This document shows, in pieces, positions 18,606 through 28,016 of a DNA stretch of 42,829 nucleotides. The translations under genes were made by a program, and so were the position numbers. This DNA comes from Okeania sp. SIO2B3 (GTDB lineage: Bacteria > Cyanobacteriota > Cyanobacteriia > Cyanobacteriales > Microcoleaceae): contig NZ_JAAHGH010000062.1 in the NCBI RefSeq assembly GCF_010672525.1, forward strand, positions 1 through 42,829. Direction: 5' to 3'. Below the pieces are notes generated by a model that was not told the DNA's origin, made no database searches, and saw only the letters and a list, made by a program, of their open reading frames with translations. The number at the start of each line of letters is the position of its first letter. The stretch's first letter is position 1.

Positions 18606-19600
18606 TAGGGCAGGGGGAGTAGGGAATAAGCAAAAAATATTTACTCTGTCAAAAGTCCATTTATTGTACCTCACGGGCAACGGGAAGCGCTGTAATAATT
18701 TGGAACTGGAGAAATATTTTTAGATGATTTAATCATCTAAGTTAAATATAGCGACAAATAACAAATTATTTAGATATTCAGTTTATGAAAAAGTATTTTT
18801 GTGATAGGAGTACAATTTATTTTTTCGCTGTAAAGTATCGTTGTGCTATTCGAAAACATCATGCCTGTTAGTATCGTTTATATAAAAACTGAGTAAATTT
18901 CCTTATACCAATTCTGGAGTTGAAAAACTCGTTTTTAAATATTGACTAAATTTTATTATATCAATGATTTATACTTTATAAATAACATAAATAGCAGATG
19001 GTATGAAAACCAGATTTGGTATTATTTAAAATCTTCTTTCCTCTTTCTTGATTGTGAGTTAAGATGGTTGAACTATTTATAATACTGATGCTACCGGATT
19101 TGAGATCAGACCAATTCCTAAAAATAATGCGATTCTTATTGAAGACTCTAGTTATTCAGTAATAATAATTGTTCAGTAATATTTTTAGTAATTATTTGTA
19201 TGAAGTTAAGATATCTTATTGGTTATTTACCGAAAATTTTTGTCTAAAGCCTCTCCATTTTAAAGGAATAAACAGCGGTCGAGATATGGCAAGGAAAACT
19301 CACCATATCTAATCGACTAAGAGAACATATGTCAAGCTTCCTTATTGCAGAGGTACTGATAACTGATAACTGAAATGACCTACTCCCGGCCTTTATGCTC
19401 TCAAGAAGATGTAGCAAAAATTGGTAAGATTTGATATAACACAAAAAAAATAGTAAAAGATAAATTTATTATTCCAGAAATTTTTTTAAGATTAACTGTA
19501 TCAACTAGCCAGGAAAATAATTGCTAATAAAATACAAATGCCATTAATTTATTTTATGGTAATTAGTCGAAATTTTGTGATTTTATTTGATGTCAAAAAT
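18606..19600. other. Gene-free region with a palindrome and a family F-like element
   Basis: No credible gene. A near-perfect 21-bp palindrome (arms TTAGATGATT and AATCATCTAA, one-base centre) is at 18720-18740, 115 bp after the PRTase gene; it could be a terminator stem or an operator, but no T-run follows. An element with ends ATACCAATTCTGG and CCAGATTTGGTAT occupies 18905-19022. The rest, 19023-19600, shows nothing I can identify. Confidence 0.55.
18905..19022. mobile_element. Family F-like MITE flanked by TA
   Basis: A 118-bp segment whose ends ATACCAATTCTGG and CCAGATTTGGTAT are inverted repeats with one mismatch in 13. Counting from CCAA, both sides carry TA, the target of Tc1/IS630-type elements. 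The outer ATACCAATT matches family F (29483-29622) but the inner part differs, so it is a related subfamily. Non-coding. Confidence 0.55.
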
Positions 19601-19891
19601 ATGAGAATTTTACAACTGTGGTGGCAAAATATTAGGAGTGGCATACAATATAATCCACCTGGTTTTGTCGAGTTAATAATGTTAGTCTTTGCCATAGTAT
19701 TATTATTGTGTTGGAGTGTTACAGATAAATGGCAATATTTAGTATTATGTCTGAGTTATGTAATGGGTTCTTCTATTTCTATTTTAGTGAGAGAAGCACT
19801 GGCATCATCTCCTCAAATACAGGCTTCCCAATTCACAGCTATACTATTGTTAATTCTTAGCACTTATAGTTTTGCTGATTTAATTCGTTGA
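19601..19891 (+). CDS. Small three-helix membrane protein, unknown
   Basis: About 96 residues from the ATG at 19601 (MRILQLWWQNIRSGIQYNPP); the frame is open back to an ATG at 19538, which would give 117. Three hydrophobic segments are visible: FVELIMLVFAIVLLLCW, LVLCLSYVMGSSISILV and FTAILLLILSTYSFADLI. An inner-membrane protein is likely. I do not recognise the family and assign no function. No neighbour is close enough to suggest an operon (next gene ~460 bp downstream). Confidence 0.6.
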   Translation: MRILQLWWQNIRSGIQYNPPGFVELIMLVFAIVLLLCWSVTDKWQYLVLCLSYVMGSSISILVREALASSPQIQASQFTAILLLILSTYSFADLIR

Positions 19892-20355
19892 GAATAAAAT
19901 TTTTAACGAATTAAGCATAAATAGGAAGGAAAAACTTTTCTTCGAGGGTATTTTTTCTTTACTTGAGGGGAAAAGAGGAAATGAATAAGGTTGACTAATT
20001 TTTTGACTTTACATTCCACTTTCTATAGGTGCTAACTTTAGGGAGTAAGGTGGAAATTTTTCTACTTTTTAAAGTTGCTTATATTCAGTTAGGGTAAAAT
20101 TTCTAACTAAATACTTACTTTTCTAAAGGGAGAAATAGGGTGACGCTACCCCCGCTATAAATTTCATTTTAGCGGTTGAAAATTAGTGGTGATTAACAAT
20201 CTCCGACTAATTGTAATTTCTGACTTTCGGTCCAAACACACTTCTGACTTCTTGAACTTCCATACTTTGTAAGGATGTTGTCTGCAACTTTGTATATCCA
20301 GAAATTAACAAACTACTGTATATCTTTGACTATTAAATCTAGAGAAAAAAACAAT

Positions 20356-22434
20356 ATGATTGACAAAATAGAAATTGAAAATTTTATCCAAGATTTGGCA
20401 AAAGTAGCAAAAGTTCGTGTTGAGGTTGCTGAGAGTTTAGGAAAAATTGCACAAATATTAGAAACAGCAGAATTTGCAGGTAAAGAAACTTCTGGTGAGT
20501 TTGGTTTAGACAGAGAAATAGAAGATATGAAAGCTTCTAGTAAGAATCTCAGAGAGGGTGTGTTTAGATTGATGGTTTTGGGAGATATGAAACGAGGTAA
20601 AAGCACTTTTTTAAATGCTTTAATTGGTGAAAATATTCTTCCCAGTGATGTTAATCCTTGCACTGCTTTACTAACTGTTTTGCGCTACGGAGTAGAGAAA
20701 AAAGTGACGATTTATTTTAATGATGGGAAAAATCCTGAAGATTTAGATTTTAAAAGTTTTAAGGGTAATTATACAATTGACCCCGCAGAAGCTAAAAAAT
20801 TAGAAAAGGAGAAAAAACAAGCTTTTCCTGATGTTGATTATGCTGTGGTTGAATATCCTTTACCGCTATTAGAAAAAGGAGTTGAAATTGTTGATACTCC
20901 AGGATTGAATGATACGGAAGCTCGAAATGAATTATCCCTGGGATATATAAATAGTTGTCATGCAATTTTATTTGTGATGAGGGCAACTCAACCTTGTACT
21001 TTGGGAGAGCGTCGCTATTTAGAAAATTATATTAAAGGTAGAGGTTTGAGTGTATTTTTTCTAATTAATGGTTCAGACCAAGTTAGAGAAAGTTTAATAG
21101 ACCCAGACGATCTGGAAGAATTAGCAGAAGCATCCGCAAAAATTAGAAAAGTTTTTCATGCTAACTTGGCTGAATATTGCATAGTTGATGGTCAAGATAT
21201 TTATCCAGAAAGGGTATTTGAAATATCTTCTTTACCTGCTTTGCGACGGCGGATAAAAGATAGTTTTGTTTCTCTGGAAGGAACAGGTTTTCCAGAATTT
21301 ATGGGTGCTTTGAATACTTTTTTAACTAAAGAAAGAGCAGCTCAAGAATTTCGACAAGCTCAGACTTTAGCTAGTCAAGCTAATAGTCGGATGAAAGAGG
21401 CGATCGCTAGAAGAAAACCTTTATTAGATGAGGATGTAAATGAGTTAAAAGTTAAGATTAATTCTGTGGAACCGGAGTTTAAAAAACTTACAGAGATTCG
21501 CGACCAATTTCAAGAGGAGATTAGGACTGTTCGGGATAAAAAAGCTAAAATTGTGGCTGATTCTTTTCGCTCTTATATCTTAAATTTAGGCGATACTTTC
21601 GAGACTGACTTTTTGCGTTATCAGCCAGATTTAAACTTTATGGATTTTCTGAATAAAGAGAAACGAGAAACATTTGAAACAGAATTAAAAAAAGCCTTTG
21701 AACAATATATTAATGATAAATTATCTGCCTGGACAATAACTGTGGAAAATGAAATGGATGCAGCATTTTTACAACTTTCAAGAAGAGCTGCACATTATGG
21801 TGCCTCTTACAATACAGTGACAGATAAAATTACTGAAAAAATTACTGGAAAAAAAGTTAAATCTTTTGGCAATTCTGCTACAGAAGATGACTCTCCGGCT
21901 TGGGCAAAATGGGCAATGGGATTATTTTCTTTAGCTAGAGGAAATATTGCTGGTATGGCAATGGCAGGAGTTGGTTTTGACTGGAAAAATATTTTATTAA
22001 ACTTAGTTACTGTAGCTGGAATAGGAACAATTATTGCTACTATTAGTGGCATAACTTTAGGTCCTATTGGTTTAGCATTATTAGGCTTAGGAGTAGGGGC
22101 AATGCAGGCAGACCAAGCCAGAAAAAAATTAGTTCAAGTAACTAAAAAAGAACTGGTCAAACATTTGCCTCAAGTTGCTCAAGAACAGTGGCAACCAGTT
22201 TATGATGCGATTAAAGAATGCTTTGATATTTATGAGGGAGAAGTGAGTGAAAGGATAGATGATGATATTCAATCTCGCAAAAGAGAATTAGATAATTTAC
22301 TGAAGCAAAAAGAGGAACGAGAAATTAATCGCGGTGCTGAGTTAGCTAGGTTTCAGCAGTTAGAAATTGATGTATCGTCTGAGTATAAAAATATTGAAAC
22401 TGTCTGCGATAATTTTCTCAAAGCAGTGGCTTAA
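20356..22434 (+). CDS. Bacterial dynamin-like GTPase (large, C-terminal membrane segment)
   Basis: About 692 residues from the ATG at 20356; an upstream in-frame ATG at 20275 would add 27 poorly convincing residues. It has a G1 P-loop GDMKRGKST, G2 threonine in NPCTALLTVL, a G3 DTPGLND and a G4-like FFLINGSDQ. A long helical stalk region (ARRKPLLDEDVNELKVKINS and on) follows. Near the end is a hydrophobic block (about residues 520-600 from this start: WKNILLNLVTVAGIGTIIA and GPIGLALLGLGVGA), the expected membrane paddle or insertion. A final coiled coil (ERIDDDIQSRKRELDNLLKQ) ends the protein. Bacterial dynamins remodel or guard the inner membrane, and some act in phage tolerance. A second, smaller dynamin follows on the same strand, and bacterial dynamins often work as unequal pairs (inference). 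Confidence 0.9.
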   Translation: MIDKIEIENFIQDLAKVAKVRVEVAESLGKIAQILETAEFAGKETSGEFGLDREIEDMKASSKNLREGVFRLMVLGDMKRGKSTFLNALIGENILPSDVNPCTALLTVLRYGVEKKVTIYFNDGKNPEDLDFKSFKGNYTIDPAEAKKLEKEKKQAFPDVDYAVVEYPLPLLEKGVEIVDTPGLNDTEARNELSLGYINSCHAILFVMRATQPCTLGERRYLENYIKGRGLSVFFLINGSDQVRESLIDPDDLEELAEASAKIRKVFHANLAEYCIVDGQDIYPERVFEISSLPALRRRIKDSFVSLEGTGFPEFMGALNTFLTKERAAQEFRQAQTLASQANSRMKEAIARRKPLLDEDVNELKVKINSVEPEFKKLTEIRDQFQEEIRTVRDKKAKIVADSFRSYILNLGDTFETDFLRYQPDLNFMDFLNKEKRETFETELKKAFEQYINDKLSAWTITVENEMDAAFLQLSRRAAHYGASYNTVTDKITEKITGKKVKSFGNSATEDDSPAWAKWAMGLFSLARGNIAGMAMAGVGFDWKNILLNLVTVAGIGTIIATISGITLGPIGLALLGLGVGAMQADQARKKLVQVTKKELVKHLPQVAQEQWQPVYDAIKECFDIYEGEVSERIDDDIQSRKRELDNLLKQKEEREINRGAELARFQQLEIDVSSEYKNIETVCDNFLKAVA

Positions 22435-22438
22435 GTTT

Positions 22439-22918
22439 GTAAGCATTTCCTGCGGAATGCTGCGCAAACAGCCGTCAGCTATTAGCTATCAGCTATTAAT
22501 TTTGGGGAAGTTCATTAATTGATAATTACCTCTGGTTAAAAGCGTTACGGAATTGAATATAAGGAAATATTATTTCTTCTCTTGGTCGATTGGATATGGT
22601 TAGGAAACCCATCCATCCAACCCTACGGGAAGCTGCGCTTTTTCCTGACGGAATGCTCCGCAAACATGTCGCGTAGCGTTAACGTAGTTATGCGCCAGCA
22701 AAACGACCGCTTTTTTCCCCTTAAAAGGGTCGGCTTCAAGGCACGAATTATTTAATTATTAATATTAATTATTCGGTAAGAATAATTGAGAAATTGAGAC
22801 ATAATAAAAATTACTGTTAAAGTCTCCTTCCTAAACCTTAAAAGTAATAAATAATTATTAATTTCTGATAGCTGACTGCTAATAGCTGTTTGCGCAGCAG
22901 TCCGCAGAAAATGCTTAC
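22439..22918. mobile_element. Family A element, large copy or composite
   Basis: Left terminus GTAAGCATTTCCTGCGGAAT continuing GCTGCGCAAACAGC; right terminus AGCTGTTTGCGCAGC then AGTCCGCAGAAAATGCTTAC. This is an inverted pair of about 34 bp with few mismatches, and the element is 480 bp in all. It starts 4 bp after the stop codon of the first dynamin gene. Flanking octamers (TTAAGTTT and CAATAGTT) do not match, so it may be two half-elements or a rearranged copy. At 22620-22690 it holds a further TTTTCCTGACGGAATGC segment and a GTCGCGTAGCG motif. Confidence 0.65.
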
Positions 22919-23910
22919 CAATAGTTAGTAGTTAGGAGCTATGAATTTATGTGATTTTTTTAAGCTTGGAAAAATTTGCTTTAGAATTGCTGAGTAACAA
23001 CTGTCAGCAAATCGATAATTTTGTTTGGATAAACAGCTATATTCTGTATGTATAGGGTTTTTCAAGTTACTGAGGTACATTTGTTTTTCCTCTTTTCTAC
23101 TCCCTATTCGCTAAAAAAGTAGTTTTATAGGTATATTTAGACAAGACATAGGGTTACTAATAGTCAATCGTTAGTAGTTAGGAGCTATGAATTTATGTGA
23201 TTTTTTTAAGCTTGGAAAAATTTGCTTTAGAATTGCTGAGTAACAACTGTCAGCAAATCGATAATTTTGTTTGGATAAACAGCTATATTCTTTGTGTATA
23301 GGGTTTTTCAAGTTATTGAGGTAAATTTGTTTTTCTTCTTTTCTATTCCCTACTCCCTATTCCCTATTCCCTATTCCCTACTCTCTACTCCCTACTCGCT
23401 AAAAAAGTAGTTTTATAGGTATATTTAGACAAGACATAGGGTTACTAATAGTCAATAGTTAGTAGTTAGGAGCTATGAATTTATGTGATTTTTTTAAGCT
23501 TGGAAAAAATTGTTCTATAATTGCTGAGTAACAACTGCCTGAAATCGATAATTTTGTTTGGATAAACAGCTATATTCTGTATGTATAGGGTTTTTCAAGT
23601 TACTGAGGTACAGTTGTTTTTCCTTTTTTCTACTCCCTACTCCCTAAAAAAAACGGTTTTATAGGTATATTTTAACAAGACATAGGGTTACTAATAGTCA
23701 ATAGTCAATAGTTAGTAGTTAGAAGCTATGAATTTATGTGATTTTTTTAAGCTTGGAAAAAATTGTTCTATAATTGCTGAGTAACAACTGCCTGAAATCG
23801 ATAATTTTGTTTGGATAAACAGCTATATTCTGTATGTATAGGGTTTTTCAAGTTACTGAGGTACAGTTGTTTTTCCTTTTTTCTACTCCCTACTCCCTAC
23901 TCCGTTTGAT
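22919..23910. repeat. Four tandem ~250-bp repeats between the two dynamin genes
   Basis: The landmark AGCTATGAATTTATGTG recurs at 22937, 23183, 23471 and 23724 (spacings 246, 288, 253). The longer second unit is due to extra heptamers (CCCTATT / CCCTACT) at about 23346-23395. Copies 1 and 2 hold a perfect 7-bp stem, TTGCTGA-10 nt-TCAGCAA, that copies 3 and 4 have lost (CTGCCTGAAATC), so the array has two subtypes. The last copy is truncated and ends only ~15 bp before the start codon of the second dynamin gene, which must take its 5' leader from the repeat. Confidence 0.9.
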
Positions 23911-23918
23911 TAAAAAAA

Positions 23919-25595
23919 ATGCAACAACAAGAAAATTATCATAATCTAATTAATTATTTTAATTCTGCTCTAGGAATGTTAGAACTTGAGCCAGAGTCAC
24001 AACTAAGAAAAGATGTATTTTTTATTTGTGAATATCTCAAAAATCCTGATTTTAAAATTGCTGTTTTTGCTCCATTTAATTATGGCAAATCTACTTTACT
24101 AAATGCTTTTTTAGGTCAACGTACATTACCTATTGATTTGATTCCTACTACTGGAGCTGCAATTTCTATCAAATATGGCAGAGAGTTACAGACTAAAATT
24201 AATCTGAAAGATGGAAGTCAAATTTGTGAAACTGGTACAGAAATTCTCAAACAATATGCAGTGCTAGATAATAACCGTCGAATGCGAGATGATGTGACTT
24301 CAGTCGAAGTTTATTGCCCTCATTCTTTCTTGAAAAGAGGAGTAGAATTTTTAGATTTACCAGGAACAAATGACAGGGTCGCTCAAGATATTTTGGTGCA
24401 GGATAAATTATTAACTGCCGATTTAGTAGTACAGGTTTTAGATGCCAGAAATTTGATGACTTTAGGAGAACGAGAAAATCTCAGAGATTGGTTGTGGGAA
24501 AGAGGTATTAATACAGTAATTTTTGTTGTTAATTTTATGAATTTACTAGCGCCAGACGAACAAAAAGAAGTTGACAATAGAATGCGGTTTGTGGCAGAAA
24601 GTTTTCGTTCGGAGCTACCAAATAATATTAGTAATTTATATCGAGTTGATGCTTTACCTGCTTTGCGGGGTCGGTTAAAAGGTGATATTTCTGTGGCACA
24701 AACAACGGGTTTAGCAATTTTTGAATCTGCTGTACAAAATATTGTTGAAACTCATGGGAAAAAGATAGATATTCAATTGCCAAGAATACAGGCGATCGCT
24801 TCTCAGTTATGTCAAGTCATAAAAGCTAGTGCTAAGGAGGTAACTAAAGAGTTAATTGCTATCCAAGAGCAGAAAAGTGAAAAATTTGAAATTCAAAAGC
24901 GGGCAGAAAAATTAATTAAACAAGGCTTTCAAAAAAGTAGTTCAAATTTCCAAAGTTGGTTATATTTAACTAAACTTTTAGAGCGCCATCAATTTGAATT
25001 AGCTATAGTTTTGGAACAAAGAACTTTTAATATTTGGGAGTCAGAAAAATTTAGACCGGAAGTGCTTAAATATAAACAAGAAATTACTGAATGGATAGAT
25101 AAAGCTTGTGAGTTTTTTCAACAAGAAGAACCAGCAGAATTAATTATCACATTCCCTGAAGCTCCTAAAGTTTTTTTGCCATCCCCACCCCCATCAGAAA
25201 CCAAAAAATCAGGAGGGGTAAAAAATATAGCGATCGCCACTGGAATAGGTTGGTTATTAGGAGGTCCAATGGGTGCTGCAGTTGCTGGTGGTGCGACCTA
25301 TTTTTTGAGCGATAATAAACAGAATAAATCACAAAATTTAGATAGTTATCAGCAGCAGGTAAAACAAGCTTATGCTAATGCGGCTAGAGATTATTTAAGT
25401 CGTTTTAGTGCTGTAGCTTTAAAAGCAGTTGAGGAATATGAAGAAAAGGCAGAAAAAGTGATTAAGGTTCCTATTAGTCAGCAGTCACCAGAGGCAATTA
25501 AGTTAAGGAATAAATTACAGTTATTGAATAATTTGTCGGCAGAAATAAATCAAGAATTGGAATTTTTAGGTAAGCATTCAGCCGTCAGCTATTAG
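23919..25595 (+). CDS. Second bacterial dynamin-like GTPase, C-terminus supplied by a mobile element
   Basis: A 558-residue dynamin-family protein, shorter than its neighbour. G1 is AVFAPFNYGKST (G56-K57-S58), in which the first glycine of GxxxxGKS is alanine. G3 is DLPGTND (146-152), with leucine in place of the usual T. A helical stalk region follows, then a short Gly/Ala-rich membrane-prone segment (about 427-463: IATGIGWLLGGPMGAAVAGG) after a Pro-rich PSPPPSE linker. The last eight residues (GKHSAVSY) and the stop lie inside a family A element that begins at 25570, so the original C-terminus has been replaced. The start ATG at 23919 follows an A-run with no Shine-Dalgarno. It probably works with the first dynamin (inference). 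Confidence 0.88.
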   Translation: MQQQENYHNLINYFNSALGMLELEPESQLRKDVFFICEYLKNPDFKIAVFAPFNYGKSTLLNAFLGQRTLPIDLIPTTGAAISIKYGRELQTKINLKDGSQICETGTEILKQYAVLDNNRRMRDDVTSVEVYCPHSFLKRGVEFLDLPGTNDRVAQDILVQDKLLTADLVVQVLDARNLMTLGERENLRDWLWERGINTVIFVVNFMNLLAPDEQKEVDNRMRFVAESFRSELPNNISNLYRVDALPALRGRLKGDISVAQTTGLAIFESAVQNIVETHGKKIDIQLPRIQAIASQLCQVIKASAKEVTKELIAIQEQKSEKFEIQKRAEKLIKQGFQKSSSNFQSWLYLTKLLERHQFELAIVLEQRTFNIWESEKFRPEVLKYKQEITEWIDKACEFFQQEEPAELIITFPEAPKVFLPSPPPSETKKSGGVKNIAIATGIGWLLGGPMGAAVAGGATYFLSDNKQNKSQNLDSYQQQVKQAYANAARDYLSRFSAVALKAVEEYEEKAEKVIKVPISQQSPEAIKLRNKLQLLNNLSAEINQELEFLGKHSAVSY

Positions 25596-25821
25596 CTATC
25601 AGCTATTGCTTTTAGTGAGTTATAAAAGCTTTATTAATTGAGAAACGAAAAATATTACTACAAAAGTCAGCTCCAAAGTCTGTATTAATTTCAACCCCGT
25701 CCTTAAGCACAAGGTCTTATTGCTGTTAACGCAGTTCCTCCGTTTGCGCAGCATTCCGCAGGAAAGGAGGCTAGCTGACGGCGAATAGCTGTTTGCGCAG
25801 CATTCCGCAGGAAATGCTTAC
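25570..25821. mobile_element. Family A element overlapping the dynamin 3' end, with near-exact 8-bp target duplication
   Basis: Left terminus GTAAGCATTCAGCCGTCAGC, right terminus GCAGGAAATGCTTAC; 252 bp. The flanking octamers are ATTTTTAG (25562-25569) and ATTTTGAG (25822-25829), matching at 7 of 8 bases. The left end reads in frame from the dynamin gene and provides its TAG stop at 25593-25595. Confidence 0.8.
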
Positions 25822-26924
25822 ATTTTGAGAAAGGTAAAAGCAACCTTTGAAATTGAGTTTGAATAAAAATTGCTGCCAAAGTCCCTTTATGTTTTGATGA
25901 AAATTTAGGTAACAACTCTATGTCAATATATAGATACAGCAGTCTTATTTGAATTGTGAGAGATTGTAGATTTTTATGGAAAAGGGAACAGGGAACAGGT
26001 AAGAAAGAAAAACTTTATTCTGGCAGTTAAACCAACTTTATATATACCTTATATATTAGGAGAAATAGTAAACCATTCTTGTCAAAGGTAGACCTCCTGT
26101 AAAGTCTTTTTCTCATGCTTATTATTCGTAATACCAAGCGTGATAAATTTTTGTTACAAATGGTAGGGACGCCCTTATGCAACGTCCGTACGAAAGAAGG
26201 AAGAGGGAAGAAGGAAGAAGGGATAAATATTTTAAAAAATGGAAAAACGATATAAATAACTATCTAAAATGAACTATACTAGCTATTTTTAAGCATATTC
26301 GATCAAGGTCTACTTTTTTGTAGCATTCTTTTTTCAAATTGGTATAAGGTACACCCATAGCGGGCAAGATGCCCGCACTTACATTCATTTAATTGTTAAT
26401 ATCTGTACTTCTTATGCGAGGAATTTGCTGTATCAAAAACTTAAAACTTAGGCAACGAAAGATTTTTCTTTCTTTCTTTTTCCTTCTCCATACCACAAAA
26501 TTGTCAATCTATCAATCTGCCAAAAAATTAGGCGAGGAAAATTAGTCATTCATGGTAAAAGAACGGAAGAGTCTTTGCCTCTAAAAACAACGAAATTATA
26601 GGTATTTGGAGCTTTATTTTTTAAAAAAGCTATAAAAACCCCTTGGATATTAATATTATTTAGAGTATCACAAAATCTAGCTTAAGTGCTAAAAATATTG
26701 AAACCTCGTTAAGTTTATCAGAAAGTTTCTCTGATTTTTTGTCATCAACTCCTGACAAAATTAAAAATTTTTGAACTAAAAGACTAAAATTTATAACTAA
26801 AACTTAACTATAAACCTAAATTTGTGAGATATGGCAATTTTTGTAGCGATCGCTTAATAAGCAAGACAGTCGCTACAAAATATAATGACTAATTATTCAG
26901 ACGTAACAACCCATAATTTCAAAG
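25822..26924. repeat. Gene-free region upstream of the REase-like gene
   Basis: No gene seen. A segment at about 25935-26010 (CAGTCTTATTTGAATTGTGA, then GGGAACAGG runs) also occurs at about 15085-15150. Two overlapping family F-type ends lie between about 26060 and 26346 (ATACCAAGCGTGATAAAT; TTTTTTCAAATTGGTAT). A GACGCCC...GCAACGTC palindromic repeat is inside, at about 26168-26187, and GCGGGCAAGATGCCCGC at 26358-26374. Confidence 0.55.
26839..26880 (+). promoter_or_regulatory. Perfect 11-bp inverted repeat upstream of the REase-like gene
   Basis: TTTTGTAGCGA (26839-26849) and TCGCTACAAAA (26870-26880) are perfect reverse complements with a 20-nt spacer that contains part of a HIP1 site. It sits 45 bp before the ATG at 26925. 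It may be an operator, an RNA stem in the leader, or a terminator for upstream transcription; there is no way to choose from sequence alone. Confidence 0.5.
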
Positions 26925-28016
26925 ATGAAAGAAATAGATATAACCAAAACCCTCCAATACTTAGCTACTGGTTTAGTGGAGTGGGAAAAGTTAGATTTGG
27001 ATAAGCGAAATGAAATTCCAAAAGCTCTCCGTATTGGAATGTCAAAATTGTCAGCAATCTCAATTTTAGAAGGAGAAACTGCACCGACAAATTTACCAGA
27101 ATTTTTTCAGTGGGCAACTCAACCGATTAAGTCTTGGAAGCCAGCAGAAAAAGTAGAATTTATTCCTGAAGATGCAACTTTCATAGATGATGGTTTAGTG
27201 TCTGACTTTGCTAAAGATTTAGCACTTACTGGTAAAAATTCTATTGCTCAAGTGCAAGAATATATTTTGAAAAAAATCAAAGATTATTGTACAGATAATT
27301 CATTAGAAGACTCTTATCGTGATTTCAGAAATCTAATTATTACCACACCAGTTATACATCGAATAGAATTAGAAGACTATTTAGATTCCCGCACATTCAG
27401 ACCTTTAAATGATTACTTCAAAAATCAAGAAATCTACAAACCATTAACAAATTTGGATGAGTATGATCAATACCATCTTTGTCCGAGATGTAAGTATATA
27501 GAAAGGCAACGCAGGGATGGTAGTTATAGCTGTAAAAATGCTTTTTGTCAGCGAGTTGTTGCTGAAAATCCAAATAAATTTCCTCGTTTATCTCCCATTC
27601 CTAAAAAAGAAGTTGACCAATGGTTAGCTGTGAGTTATGGAGTTTATTTGTATGGCACAATTCCGGGAATTTGGGAGGTAAAATTAGCTGAAGATTTAAC
27701 AAATTTAGGAGCAAAAGTTACCTTATGGCCTCATGTTGATTGGTATGATTTACTGGTGGAATTGCCTGGAAATATTAAATGGGCAATTGATGTTAAAGAT
27801 TGGTCTTATATTACTCCAGAACGTGTGAAAGAAGTTAGGGTTCAGTCGGAAGCGACAGAGACATTTATTGTGATTGCTGATGCTAGAGAAAGTTTGCGAA
27901 TTCCTGTCATTCGCAGGCAAAAAGCATATAGGGATGCTTTGGGGAAATTGCAACTAAAATTAAGTACTGAAATTTTTGAAGCAGCGAAAAAGATATTAAA
28001 AGTTACTCAACAATAA
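26925..28016 (+). CDS. Restriction-endonuclease-fold protein, probable pPIWI_RE-associated REase
   Basis: A 363-residue protein. The N-terminal half is helical and unrecognised. In the middle is a zinc-finger-like module (C186-P-R-C189, then C203 and C208: YSCKNAFCQR). The C-terminal third reads as a PD-(D/E)xK nuclease: PGIWEVKLAEDLTNLGAKV, then WYDLLVEL (D275) and WAIDVKDW (D289-x-K291), the order expected for the active site. I associate this with the REase subunit of pPIWI_RE systems, a prokaryotic Argonaute-related defence module, because of its layout (zinc finger, then E...G..V.LWP..D.YDL..WAIDVKD). Next to it on the same strand is a fragment of the pPIWI RNase H domain. The gene is intact, but its 3' end has been copied into a tandem array. 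A family search would settle it. Confidence 0.72.
   Translation: MKEIDITKTLQYLATGLVEWEKLDLDKRNEIPKALRIGMSKLSAISILEGETAPTNLPEFFQWATQPIKSWKPAEKVEFIPEDATFIDDGLVSDFAKDLALTGKNSIAQVQEYILKKIKDYCTDNSLEDSYRDFRNLIITTPVIHRIELEDYLDSRTFRPLNDYFKNQEIYKPLTNLDEYDQYHLCPRCKYIERQRRDGSYSCKNAFCQRVVAENPNKFPRLSPIPKKEVDQWLAVSYGVYLYGTIPGIWEVKLAEDLTNLGAKVTLWPHVDWYDLLVELPGNIKWAIDVKDWSYITPERVKEVRVQSEATETFIVIADARESLRIPVIRRQKAYRDALGKLQLKLSTEIFEAAKKILKVTQQ

Noticed and set aside
18535-18723. Open frame overlapping the end of the phosphoribosyltransferase gene
   Set aside because: Overlaps the real gene in another frame and has no start signal.
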